Origin: Candidatus Nitrososphaera evergladensis SR1
Lineage (GTDB): Archaea; Thermoproteota; Nitrososphaeria; Nitrososphaerales; Nitrososphaeraceae
Length of the DNA: 64,000 bases
NCBI RefSeq assembly: GCF_000730285.1
Contig: NZ_CP007174.1
Span: 310,001-374,000 of the forward strand
Direction: 5' to 3'
In this document: one piece after another, positions 39,829-48,274 of the stretch
How positions within the stretch are numbered: the first letter of the stretch is position 1
Layout of the letters: each line of letters starts with the position of its first letter
Made by a program: the position numbers and the translations under genes
The notes under the pieces: generated by a model
The model's database searches: none
The model's input: the letters and a program-made list of their open reading frames with translations, nothing else
What the model was told of the DNA's origin: nothing

Positions 39829-40860
39829 CTAGCGCCGCGCTTTAAGCAGCACAAACACCGCTATTGCGCCCATCATGCCTCCAAGGGCCATCAGCACCTG
39901 CAGCTGAAAGCCGAGCGCCGGCACCACCGTGTGCTTGCTGCTTGAAGTCACGTACTCGACGCCGTTCTGCTCCTCTGCCTTGGCATAGCCGGCGACGGTC
40001 ACCTGCCCGCTTGGCGGGGGAGTGCTTGCGTGCATCTTTACCTGCGCACCGTCTACGTCAATCGTGGCGTCCATCTCTTTTGGCACGTACACGCCTTCGC
40101 GAAAGCTGCTCTCGCCTATCGAAAACACCGATACCGTCTCGCCCTCGCCCGGCCTGAACACGCCATAGTTCTTCAGTTGCTCGCCTGTCACGTCAAAGAG
40201 AAAGTGCCACTGCTGCATCGGCAGGTTAAACCGGCCAAAGTCAAGGATAGGGTCCTGCATTATCTTCTTGCTTGCTTCTGCAGCCAAGAGCTTGTCTGCA
40301 AGTTCAGGTACAATTGCGGCAAGCGCGCCGACTGGCTGGTTGATATTTATTACTTCGCCATGACCTGCCGCTGCAACAGTAACCGGGCCCTGCACGGACA
40401 GGTTGCGCCATGCAAGGTCGAGGATTGCAGGCTTGCTGTCCTGCTCTTTTTGCAACACGTATTTTGATATCTGCGCCTTGATGTCTACCCTGTACGATAT
40501 CTGCGCCCTGTCTGCATAGTCCTTTAGCGTTGCTGCATAGTTTACAGTCGCGTTTTCAAGCACAAGCAGGCTTGCCCTCTCACGGGCCGCCCTGTTCAGC
40601 GCGTCGACTACTGCCTGCGCGTCCTTGCCCTGCACGGAAAATTCCAGCCTCTCGCCCTTGCCGGCAAGCGTCTTGGCAAGCGCGCTTGCCTCGGGGTAGC
40701 GCAGCTCGATTGTGCGGAACGCCGTAAAGTGCACCTGTGAGCTGTCCTGCGCGGGAAGCAAGAGCGCGTCCATCTGGTTTGCATGTGCCGCCTGCGACGA
40801 TGCAAGGCCTGCAAAAAGAACTGCTGCAACCGCGGCTGAAATCATCGCATGTTGTTTCAC
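39829..40860 (-). CDS. Secreted protein with C-terminal membrane anchor
   Basis: About 343 residues from a GTG at 40860. This start gives a good signal peptide (KQHAMISAAVAAVLFAGLA); the frame extends to a TTG at 40908. The extracellular part is beta-rich with Asp- and Gly-rich loops (DFGRFNLPMQQWHFLFDV, then VFSIGESSFREGVYVPKEM). A C-terminal helix (LQVLMALGGMMGAIAVFVLL) and KARR tail anchor it in the membrane. It is a surface protein of unknown role, convergent with the hypothetical gene at 39572. Confidence 0.75.
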   Translation of the reverse strand: MKQHAMISAAVAAVLFAGLASSQAAHANQMDALLLPAQDSSQVHFTAFRTIELRYPEASALAKTLAGKGERLEFSVQGKDAQAVVDALNRAARERASLLVLENATVNYAATLKDYADRAQISYRVDIKAQISKYVLQKEQDSKPAILDLAWRNLSVQGPVTVAAAGHGEVININQPVGALAAIVPELADKLLAAEASKKIMQDPILDFGRFNLPMQQWHFLFDVTGEQLKNYGVFRPGEGETVSVFSIGESSFREGVYVPKEMDATIDVDGAQVKMHASTPPPSGQVTVAGYAKAEEQNGVEYVTSSSKHTVVPALGFQLQVLMALGGMMGAIAVFVLLKARR

Positions 40861-40983
40861 GGTACATGTGTATTGGCGCGACGTTTTCTTATCGCTTGTT
40901 TTTGGCAAGATTTTGGGCGCGTCTCACGCGCGCCTTCATCTTGGGGATGTACTTTTGGGGCTCCCTTGAGGTGAGTAATGCAT

Positions 40984-42450
40984 CTATACGTCGGCGTACA
41001 GCGCAAATTCGTGGGGGTGGGGCCTCACCGAGACTTCGACGTTCTCCCTTTCCTCGTGCTCGATTATCTTTTCAATAGTCGCGTCGTCAAATATCGGCTT
41101 GAGGAACGCGCTGTCGCTTTCAAGCGCCTCGTACGCCTGGCGCAGCGACGCCGGCAGCTGCGTGATGCCAAGCTCGCGCCTGCGCTTTGGAGCCATCTTG
41201 AAAATGTCCTCGTTTATAGGGTCGCCAATGTCGCGCTTTTTCCTGATGCCGTCAAGGCCGGCGGCCATGATTGCGCAGAACGCAAGGTACGGGTTGCATG
41301 ACGGGTCTGGCGCGCGGAACTCTATCCTCTTCATCGCAGAGAATTTCTGGCCCTTGTAGTGCGCCGGGATCCTGATTATCGCAGAGCGGTTGCCGGTGCT
41401 CCACGCCACGTACACGGGCGCCTCGTAGCCGGGCACGAGCCTGCGATACGAGTTGGTGGTGGGCGCAACTATGGAGGCAAGGGCCTGCGCGTGCTCCATG
41501 ATGCCTCCGCCGAAATAGCGCGCGGTCTGCGACATTTCCGCGTAGTCGTCGTCTGCATCGTAAAAGAGGTTCTTGCCCTTGTTCCAGAGGCTGACGTTTA
41601 CGTGCATGCCCGAGCCATTGTCAAGCGCAATGGGCTTTGGCATCATAGTCGCCATCATGCTGCGCTTTTGCGCGATGTTCTTTACTATGTACTTGTAGCT
41701 CTGGACGCTGTCGGCCGCGTTCACGAGAGTGTCAAAGCGGATGTCTATCTCGCACTGCCCGGCTGTGGCCACCTCGTGGTGGTGCGCGTCGCAGACTATG
41801 CCAAAGTTGTTGGTAAGCACGTCGACGCACTGGTTGCGGTATTCCATGAGCGTGTCGCCGGGCGCGCTTGGCAAATATCCGTCCTTCAGGCGCAGGGCGT
41901 AGCCGACGTTGTCGCTTGACCAGGGGGCCTCCCTTGACGTGATGTGGTAGCTCTGCCCCTGGTACGGAGTCATAGTGTTTACCTCTAGCTTGTCAAACAC
42001 GAAAAACTCGACTTCCGGGCCCCAGTACGAAGTATCATAACCTTGCTGGCTGCAGTATTTTTCCGCCTTTTTTGCAAGGCCGCGGGGGTCGCGAGGAAAA
42101 ATGTCCCGCTTTTCTCCGCCGCTCAAAATGTCACAGATGAGCCTTGCGGTGGGAGCCTGCTCTATCCACGGGATGGTCGCATACGTGGCGGGGTCCGGCC
42201 TGATTATGAGGTCGGATTCGTGGATTTCAGTAAAGCCCCGGATCGACGAGCCGTCGACCTTGGGGAGGCCGTCGGCGAAATCCTCAATGCGGAACATCTT
42301 GGCGTCCATCGTGGTGTGGTGGAACCTGCCAAAGAGGCCGGTGAACTGGAGGTCAATGAATTTTATCTTGTCCTCCTTCAGGCGCTTCATAACTTCTTCG
42401 GCAGTAAATGTTAACGGGACTATCTTACCGTCAATTAATTTATAAGGCAA
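40984..42450 (-). CDS. glnA: Glutamine synthetase
   Basis: 488 residues, type I. The start is a TTG at 42450, supported by GAGAGGTT six to seven bases upstream and no in-frame ATG or GTG. Key blocks: GSSIRGFTEIHESD, NGSGMHVNVSLWNKGKN, NRSAIIRIP and KRIEFRAPDPSCNPYLAF, with the Glu/His metal ligands and Arg. It makes glutamine from glutamate and ammonia with ATP. An ammonia oxidiser needs this for nitrogen assimilation. The upstream region (42470-42500) has a TATA-like TTAAATTATAGGG and is shared with the divergent gins51 gene. Confidence 0.96.
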   Translation of the reverse strand: MPYKLIDGKIVPLTFTAEEVMKRLKEDKIKFIDLQFTGLFGRFHHTTMDAKMFRIEDFADGLPKVDGSSIRGFTEIHESDLIIRPDPATYATIPWIEQAPTARLICDILSGGEKRDIFPRDPRGLAKKAEKYCSQQGYDTSYWGPEVEFFVFDKLEVNTMTPYQGQSYHITSREAPWSSDNVGYALRLKDGYLPSAPGDTLMEYRNQCVDVLTNNFGIVCDAHHHEVATAGQCEIDIRFDTLVNAADSVQSYKYIVKNIAQKRSMMATMMPKPIALDNGSGMHVNVSLWNKGKNLFYDADDDYAEMSQTARYFGGGIMEHAQALASIVAPTTNSYRRLVPGYEAPVYVAWSTGNRSAIIRIPAHYKGQKFSAMKRIEFRAPDPSCNPYLAFCAIMAAGLDGIRKKRDIGDPINEDIFKMAPKRRRELGITQLPASLRQAYEALESDSAFLKPIFDDATIEKIIEHEERENVEVSVRPHPHEFALYADV

Positions 42451-42528
42451 CCAGCTAACCTCTCTTCCAGTAGGACACGCGAACCCTATAATTTAAGGCT
42501 TCCATGCCAATAGTTGGCGACCAAAAAA

Positions 42529-43098
42529 ATGAGCGAAAACGAGAACGACATCTCCCTCAAGTACATTTACGAGCTTCTCAAAAAAGAGATAGAAAATCCT
42601 GCGCTCCAGCAGATCGAGCCGGACACCTACCAAAAGGTCGCCACGTCTCTTGGCAGCCTGAAGGGCCAGGGGTTTGAGGGCGTCGAGGCAAAGGTCCGGG
42701 ATCGCATGGTCGAGCTCCTTTCCGCTTCTGCAAGGCTGCTTTTCGAGGTGCGCCAGCGCAAGGTGCACGAAGAAGGATCGGAACCTCTTGACTATTCGAG
42801 GCTGACTGACGAGGAGAAATACGTCCTTGACGGCGAGCAAGAGGCCGCCGGCAGGCTGGATGAGGTAGTTGCAGCGACCACGAAGGGCAGGCCAAAGGTG
42901 CTTGAGGCAATATCTGGACGCGTACGTGAAAAGCGCATCGTCGTGCGCTTTGTCAAGGCGCAGGAGCAGTTTGTAGGGGTGGACATGACAAAATACGGGC
43001 CGTTCCAGCAGGAGGACGTAGCCACGCTACCGCTTGAAAATGCGCGCTCGTTCATAGAAGCAGGCGCGGCAGTGCAGGTGCACGCCCGGCTGCTGTAA
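42529..43098 (+). CDS. GINS complex subunit Gins51 (Gins15)
   Basis: 189 residues from an ATG at 42529 (a TTG at 42514 is also in frame). The N-terminal helical domain (KYIYELLKKEIENPALQQI, then DRMVELLSASARLLFEV) and the C-terminal beta domain (VRFVKAQEQFVGVDMTKYG, then FIEAGAAVQVHARL) match archaeal Gins51. It binds Gins23 and the MCM helicase and Cdc45/GAN in the replisome. It is divergent from glnA. Confidence 0.87.
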   Translation: MSENENDISLKYIYELLKKEIENPALQQIEPDTYQKVATSLGSLKGQGFEGVEAKVRDRMVELLSASARLLFEVRQRKVHEEGSEPLDYSRLTDEEKYVLDGEQEAAGRLDEVVAATTKGRPKVLEAISGRVREKRIVVRFVKAQEQFVGVDMTKYGPFQQEDVATLPLENARSFIEAGAAVQVHARLL

Positions 43099-43136
43099 TA
43101 AAATTAAATACCCAATTTGCATAGTTTACTCCACAA

Positions 43137-43427
43137 TTGACGCACAACGGCGTTGACATTGTCGACTTTGTGCTATACACCATTTACCCGACTGCCGCGT
43201 TCTTTGCGATAGGCATAGCCGCCAAAAAGACCGGCCTGCGCCAGCTGTACGTCTACCTGATACAGGCGTTCGTGTGCTTTGCGTTCTCTATCGCCTATAT
43301 TGCGTTCATCCCGCTTGGGGGCGGCCAGGGCATTGCCATCCTGCTTGCGATGTTTGGCGCGCTGCTCTTGTTCATGGCAAGAAAGCAAAAGGTCCAGCCT
43401 GCAGAGGAAGAGCAAAAGAGCACCTGA
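43137..43427 (+). CDS. Small three-helix membrane protein
   Basis: 96 residues from a TTG at 43137. Three hydrophobic helices: VLYTIYPTAAFFAIGIAA, LYVYLIQAFVCFAFSIAYI and GIAILLAMFGALLLFMA, with a basic tail (RKQKVQPAEEEQKST). It lies 38 bases after gins51, on the same strand. Function unknown. Confidence 0.65.
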   Translation: MTHNGVDIVDFVLYTIYPTAAFFAIGIAAKKTGLRQLYVYLIQAFVCFAFSIAYIAFIPLGGGQGIAILLAMFGALLLFMARKQKVQPAEEEQKST

Positions 43428-43550
43428 TAAAATTTTTACACATTTGTTGGTTATTTATTGATAAAACTTTGTTACGTCCAAATTGTCTGTAACATATTAC
43501 AAATAATCTAGTAAGTACCCTAAAATATTTGAAATACGTATAGACTCTAT

Positions 43551-44126
43551 ATGCAGTTAGTAAGGATCAATTCGGCAACCCTCATTGACTCTGTCAAGGC
43601 CGGCATAGCTGCAGGCCAGGCCGCCGCGTGGGCTATATTTGGGCTGATTCTGGCAGTGGACGCGACTCTGGTAACTCCGCCGGGCACATTTTACAAGATG
43701 ATAGGAATGGCCCTTGGGCAGGGGCCTTCTGCAGATGTCTACCTGGGCTTTCTCATGCACATGATAACTGCCACGGTGATAGGCATAATCTACATGATAA
43801 TCTCCAATTCGGTGAAAAAGCTGTACATCAGGTCCGTACCCAAGGGCCTTGCGACTGGCGTCATCACCGGCATAGTGGTGTGGGCAATCCTGTTCCTTCC
43901 GCTGAACTTTGGCTTGGTGCAGCCGATGCTGCAGGGCATAGTCGCGCAAGGGCCGCAGGCACCTATGTTCCAGCTTGCAGAAAAGCTGCTCACGCTTTCA
44001 ACTACAATCCTTGCAGGCTCGCTTGCGCTGCACATAGTCTTTGGAGGGGTACTGGGGTTCATTGGCAGAATAGCGACTTCGTCTGGCGAAATTCTGGGAG
44101 AGCAGGAGCAGGAACAGGGGCGCTAG
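43551..44126 (+). CDS. Multi-span membrane protein
   Basis: 191 residues with about five helices (AAAWAIFGLILAVDATLV, FLMHMITATVIGIIYMII, GVITGIVVWAILFLPLNFG, ILAGSLALHIVFGGVLGFIG). The two middle helices with short loops resemble small conserved archaeal membrane proteins of unknown role. The C-terminus is acidic and Gln-rich. A TATA-like TTTGAAATA precedes it. Confidence 0.75.
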   Translation: MQLVRINSATLIDSVKAGIAAGQAAAWAIFGLILAVDATLVTPPGTFYKMIGMALGQGPSADVYLGFLMHMITATVIGIIYMIISNSVKKLYIRSVPKGLATGVITGIVVWAILFLPLNFGLVQPMLQGIVAQGPQAPMFQLAEKLLTLSTTILAGSLALHIVFGGVLGFIGRIATSSGEILGEQEQEQGR

Positions 44127-44144
44127 TTAGCTCCGTTCCTCGAC

Positions 44145-44510
44145 TCATTTTTTTTGCTGCGCCTTTTTTTTGCGCTTTTTTGCCGGCAACAAAGAAACGT
44201 AATCTATGCCCATTTCGACGCACTTTAGCAATATCGCGTCCTTTTGCCAGCCGCCGGGGCCGACATAGACAAAACCCTTCATCGGTTTGCCTGTAAAGTC
44301 CATCGGCCTTGCATGGGGCAGCGCCAGCGCCTCGTCGTTTCGCTCGGCTCCAACGCGCAGCACAAGGTCGTCGTTGAGTATTCCTACGCACATCTTGCCG
44401 CCAATCATGAACGACAGCCCGCCAAACATCTTTTTCTCGCTATAGTCTTTTTTGCTGCGGCTTGCAAGCAAGATGCGAAGCTTCTCTGCAAGGTTTTCAT
44501 TGTAACCCAT
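44145..44510 (-). CDS. TfoX/Sxy N-terminal domain protein
   Basis: 121 residues. The TfoX_N core is clear: KKMFGGLSFMIGGKMCVGIL, DLVLRVGAERNDEALALP, MKGFVYVGPGGW. It lacks the C-terminal TfoX domain. In bacteria TfoX/Sxy controls competence through CRP; lone N-domains have unknown roles in archaea. The C-terminus is very basic (KKRKKKAQQKK), compatible with nucleic-acid binding. It is convergent with the membrane gene upstream. Confidence 0.85.
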   Translation of the reverse strand: MGYNENLAEKLRILLASRSKKDYSEKKMFGGLSFMIGGKMCVGILNDDLVLRVGAERNDEALALPHARPMDFTGKPMKGFVYVGPGGWQKDAILLKCVEMGIDYVSLLPAKKRKKKAQQKK

Positions 44511-44680
44511 ATTTTACGACATCATCATATCCTATCCCGAACGCTTTGGTAATTCGCGGGGATCGTAATAGATTTTCTGTTTTGCAATCTTGGCCTTGGG
44601 CGACACTTGGATCCAGCCATAATGATGTTTTTATTTGTAAAATGCCGCACAAAAAAATAAAGAGAAAGGGCCGGCCGGTC

Positions 44681-45184
44681 TTAACTGCTTGGCTCTAGCG
44701 CGGTGGCCTTGACAGAGTACGTTACGGTAAAGGGCTTGCCGCTAAGCGTGTGGAAAGCAAGCGCTGACCCGGTAAAATGCGTCGATCCGCCGGCTGCAGG
44801 GGTGTTGCTGGCTTCTTTGTAGAGCGAAATTGCAACCTTGCCGTTTCCAAATGGCGCGTTCAGCGGTTCGCCGTGTGCATCGTCAGCACCTGTGCTGTTG
44901 TACACGTGCAATACCACTATCTCCACAGGCTGGGATGCTGTCCACGTGACGTCGCCGTCCCATATCCTGCCGTCGTCCCTTGGTGGCACGGCAAGCACGG
45001 CTTGGTGCATAGAGTGTCCTGGCAGAGGGTCGGGCGCGGATTCGCCAGTCTTTTGCGCCACAAAAAGTTCGTTCTGATTTACTTGTGCCTGCACGTTTTT
45101 CTGGGAGGCTGCAACAGCGCCAAAAATAATGACTGCTGCGATAGCCGATATGCCTGCGATCGTGTAAGTTTGTTTCGTGTTCAT
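44681..45184 (-). CDS. Secreted hypothetical protein
   Basis: 167 residues. An N-terminal signal peptide or anchor (YTIAGISAIAAVIIFGAVAA) is followed by a beta-rich domain (IWDGDVTWTASQPVEIVVLH, then HTLSGKPFTVTYSVKA). It has no Cys. Function unknown; it could be a surface or periplasmic-space protein. Confidence 0.7.
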   Translation of the reverse strand: MNTKQTYTIAGISAIAAVIIFGAVAASQKNVQAQVNQNELFVAQKTGESAPDPLPGHSMHQAVLAVPPRDDGRIWDGDVTWTASQPVEIVVLHVYNSTGADDAHGEPLNAPFGNGKVAISLYKEASNTPAAGGSTHFTGSALAFHTLSGKPFTVTYSVKATALEPSS

Positions 45185-45512
45185 GGCAAGTCAGTGTTGT
45201 TCAGTTGTATATTTATCAATACAAGTAACTAAATTATCTATAAAATAGAAAGAAAGAAAGCCAGAATTGTAATATCTGTCGATAAAAGTGCAATATTCAA
45301 AAGGCTAAACTGCATTGGCGGCTATTACCAATGAAAAGGCGCACGGCGTCAGTTCGCAATCACATAGTATCAATTTGTGACTACCGATCGCAAGAACTAC
45401 ACACGCGCAACTTTTTAGAGTCGCCGCGCCTGTATAGGGTGGCCGTATTTTGTAAAAAGCCTTGGGCTAACACACATATTATGACAATCATGCATCATAG
45501 CATCCACATTAT
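45185..45512. other. Intergenic region without a supported gene
   Basis: About 330 bases between divergent genes. AT-rich near 45200-45260 with GAAAGAAAGAAAG, the probable promoter of the secreted-protein gene. A plus-strand frame at 45331-45516 has no recognisable features. Confidence 0.35.
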
Positions 45513-46256
45513 ATGACGATAAAGGGCAAGGTTGCAATAGTTACAGGCGCAAGCAGCGGCATCGGGCAAGCAACAGCGCTTGCGCTGGCAAAAGCCGGCG
45601 CCAAGGTTGCCGGAGGCGCAAGGCGCACGGACAAGCTTGACGCTCTGAAAGCCGAGATTAAAAAGGCAGGAGGCGAGGCGTTTGTACAAAAGCTGGACGT
45701 CACAAAAAAACCAGAGTGCGACGCCTTTGTCGACGCGGTGGTCAAAGAGTGGGGCACAGTCGACATACTTGTCAACAACGCGGGTTTGATGCCGCTGTCG
45801 TTTTTCAAGAACATGAAGGTCGACGAATGGGACAGGATGATAGACGTCAACCTGAAGGGCGTGATCTATTGCACCGCCGCGGCAATACCGCACATGATGG
45901 CCAAAAAATCAGGCCACATCGTCAACCTTTCCTCAATCGCAGGCAGGGTCGTCTTTCCTGCGGGAAGCGTCTATTGCGCTACAAAACACGCCGTCACGGC
46001 GTTTAGCGAGGGCCTGCGCCAGGAGTTCAGCCAGCGCTCAGGCATCCGCGTGACATGCATCGAGCCGGGGGTAGTCGACACGGAGCTTAACAACAGCATC
46101 ACCGACGCGTCGCTTGCAAAATTCGTCGAGTCTACAAAGCAGATGGAGTCGCTAAAGGCGCAGGACATTGCCAACGCCATCCTGTTTGCCGTCGACTCGC
46201 CTCATTATGTCAATGTAAACGAGATAATGCTGCGGCCTACTTCGCAGGAGCGCTAG
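45513..46256 (+). CDS. Short-chain dehydrogenase/reductase
   Basis: 247 residues, classical SDR. The cofactor motif is TGASSGIG, then NNAG, and the active site is Ser (SSIAGR) with Tyr-x3-Lys (YCATK). An Arg in GGARRTDK after the second strand suggests NADP(H). The product is likely an alcohol or keto reductase; the substrate is unknown. Its stop overlaps the stop of the convergent small gene at 46253-46429 by four bases. Confidence 0.93.
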   Translation: MTIKGKVAIVTGASSGIGQATALALAKAGAKVAGGARRTDKLDALKAEIKKAGGEAFVQKLDVTKKPECDAFVDAVVKEWGTVDILVNNAGLMPLSFFKNMKVDEWDRMIDVNLKGVIYCTAAAIPHMMAKKSGHIVNLSSIAGRVVFPAGSVYCATKHAVTAFSEGLRQEFSQRSGIRVTCIEPGVVDTELNNSITDASLAKFVESTKQMESLKAQDIANAILFAVDSPHYVNVNEIMLRPTSQER

Positions 46257-46429
46257 TCGTAGTTGTGTTCAAAGTGTCTGTGCATACCATAGCGCTTGAT
46301 GTACCTTAACAGGTCGTCGTAGCTAGAAAAATGGTGCTGCAGCTTTTCCAGAGTCGCGTCGTCGTACGTATAGCGGCCGGCAACAGCATTTCTTTCTTCT
46401 TCCTGCATCTTTTCGGCCGCTTCTTTCAT
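46253..46429 (-). CDS. 58-residue hypothetical protein
   Basis: An ATG at 46429 opens a frame of 58 residues: KEAAEKMQEEERNAVAG, then YTYDDATLEKLQHHFSSY, then a basic tail with His. It is helical and charged, and the frame ends overlapping the stop of the SDR gene. Protein-like composition and a clean start support it. Function unknown. Confidence 0.55.
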   Translation of the reverse strand: MKEAAEKMQEEERNAVAGRYTYDDATLEKLQHHFSSYDDLLRYIKRYGMHRHFEHNYD

Positions 46430-46498
46430 TGTACCATTATTTCAATGCATGTGCTATGCTAAAAGGTTTTTACCGACACATGCTCATCGTTTATTGGC

Positions 46499-47680
46499 AT
46501 GGGCAAGCAAAAAGTGACAACAACAATAGTCATTCTGGGCGCCGGCTTTGGCGGCCTTGCCTGCGCAAACGCGTTGCGAAAGGGCCTTTCCCGGGACCAC
46601 CGCGTGATTGTAATTGACAGGAAAAAATCGTTCATGATGGGCCTTGTCAACCTGTGGATACTTACCGGGAGCAGAAAGCCAGATGAGCCGCAGGCGCCGC
46701 TTGCCGGCCTAAATGCAAGAGGAATGGAATACCTGAACGACGAGGCAATTAGGATCGACGTTTCAGCAAAGAGGGTGCAGGCAAAAGAACACGGCTTGAT
46801 AGAGTATGATTATCTTGTAGTTGCGCTTGGAAGCGAGCTTGTGCCTGAAAAAATAGAGGGGTTTGTTGGCCGGGGCTACAACCTCTATGACGCAGAGCAG
46901 GTGCAGCCGTTGCGCGAAAAGCTGCTTGCGCTCAAGCAAGGGAGGGTGGCGGTATCGGTGATGGGGATGCCATACAAGTGCCCTCCTGCCCCGTACGAGG
47001 CGGCCATGATAATAAGCGACATCCTGGAAAAGAATGGCACGCGCAAAAATGTGCAGGTGGACATGTACGTGCCGGCGCCAATAGCGCTTCCAGTGGTGGG
47101 TCCGCAGGTGAGCAAGGAAGTAGTGGACATGATGGCCCGCTACAACATCGGCTTTCATCCAAACTGCAAACCAAAGGTGGTGAGGGATGACGAGATAGAG
47201 TTTGAGAGTGGTGAAAAGGCGGCGTACGACGTGCTCGCCGGTGTCCCTCCGCACAGGTCGCCTGAAGTGGTCAGGATCTCAAGCCTTACGACATCGTCTG
47301 CAGCAGGAGAATGGGTGCCAGTCGACAGGCTTTCTCTGCGCACCGGCCACCCGGGCGTGTTTGCAATAGGAGACGTTGCCGAGGTAAAATCCGGAACCGT
47401 CACGGTGCCCAAGGCTGGAATATTTGCCGAGGGGCAGGCCAAGGTCGTGGCGCAAGAGATTATAGATGAAATAAACAACAACGGCGCGCCGGCGTCGTCA
47501 GCAGCATACAACGGCCAGGGGTTCTGCTTCATGGAAGTGGGCAACAACATGGCCGGATTTGTCGAGGCCGACTTTTATCACGAGGGCGGTCCTGCGGTGA
47601 GGCTGGAACCTCCGTCCGCGCAAAACTACGAGAAAAAGCACGACTTTGAGAGAAGCAGGCTAAAAGAGTGGCTACTGTAG
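46499..47680 (+). CDS. Sulfide:quinone oxidoreductase-like flavoprotein
   Basis: 393 residues. The FAD motif is ILGAGFGGLACANALR, and the second dinucleotide region is ADVMGMPYKCPPAPYE with the family Cys in YKCPPAPYE; GVFAIGDVAEVK is the C-terminal FAD motif. GFCFMEVGNNMAG is typical of SQR and related type II NADH dehydrogenase-like enzymes. It probably works at the membrane face, reducing quinone or another acceptor. Only one of the redox Cys pair is clearly in place. Its stop overlaps by nine bases the convergent membrane-protein gene. Confidence 0.88.
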   Translation: MGKQKVTTTIVILGAGFGGLACANALRKGLSRDHRVIVIDRKKSFMMGLVNLWILTGSRKPDEPQAPLAGLNARGMEYLNDEAIRIDVSAKRVQAKEHGLIEYDYLVVALGSELVPEKIEGFVGRGYNLYDAEQVQPLREKLLALKQGRVAVSVMGMPYKCPPAPYEAAMIISDILEKNGTRKNVQVDMYVPAPIALPVVGPQVSKEVVDMMARYNIGFHPNCKPKVVRDDEIEFESGEKAAYDVLAGVPPHRSPEVVRISSLTTSSAAGEWVPVDRLSLRTGHPGVFAIGDVAEVKSGTVTVPKAGIFAEGQAKVVAQEIIDEINNNGAPASSAAYNGQGFCFMEVGNNMAGFVEADFYHEGGPAVRLEPPSAQNYEKKHDFERSRLKEWLL

Positions 47681-48235
47681 CACCTGGTCGCGCTTGTTCG
47701 GCTTGGACATGGTGTAAAAGCCGTGAGCCGCTATGAGAAATGCTGCAAGGGACATCTTGGTCGCAAACACCAAGTTCCAAGGCGTCTCTGGGTTGGGATA
47801 CTCGACGCTCTTGTTGTCAAAGTCCAAGACACCCTTTATCGCGTCAGCGGTGATAAGTGAGTTCCACACGATAAAGTTGTACACAAACTCGTACAGCGCG
47901 ACAACTGCTATCATGAGCACCACCAGCTGCAGTATCGACTTGATCCACTTGGGCATCCCGCTTACCTTATCGCCTCCAAGCCTGACCACGCAGTACCATG
48001 CGACCACCGACACTATCATGAGGTACGTCACAAGCTTGGCGACTCCTGGAACCGGCCACTCTGTGTCGACAAGCACCTTGCCTATTATGACGCTGCCAGT
48101 CCTCTGGTACTCGTCAAGGCTGACGTACATGGCGTAAAACGTTATCAATGCCATGGCCGTGGCGCAGACGTAAAAGACGGCCAGAAATACCTTCCTCGTC
48201 CGCCTGTCATCGTCCTTTTCCAGAGCCGAGCGCAC
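47672..48235 (-). CDS. Four-helix membrane protein
   Basis: 187 residues with four helices (VFLAVFYVCATAMALITFYA, VTYLMIVSVVAWYCVVRL, LQLVVLMIAVVALYEFVYNF, FATKMSLAAFLIAAHGFY). A charged N-terminal cytoplasmic stretch precedes the first helix. No family is recognised. It is next to the flavoprotein in tail-to-tail orientation. Confidence 0.75.
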   Translation of the reverse strand: MRSALEKDDDRRTRKVFLAVFYVCATAMALITFYAMYVSLDEYQRTGSVIIGKVLVDTEWPVPGVAKLVTYLMIVSVVAWYCVVRLGGDKVSGMPKWIKSILQLVVLMIAVVALYEFVYNFIVWNSLITADAIKGVLDFDNKSVEYPNPETPWNLVFATKMSLAAFLIAAHGFYTMSKPNKRDQVLQ

Positions 48236-48274
48236 AGCCTACCGTACATGAATTCGGGATATATCGTTTACTTG

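Noticed and set aside
41359-41919. Plus-strand 186-residue frame opposite glnA
   Set aside because: It is fully antisense to a strongly conserved enzyme and has no domain.
45331-45516. Plus-strand 61-residue frame before the SDR gene
   Set aside because: No motif, basic random composition, and it overlaps the SDR start region.
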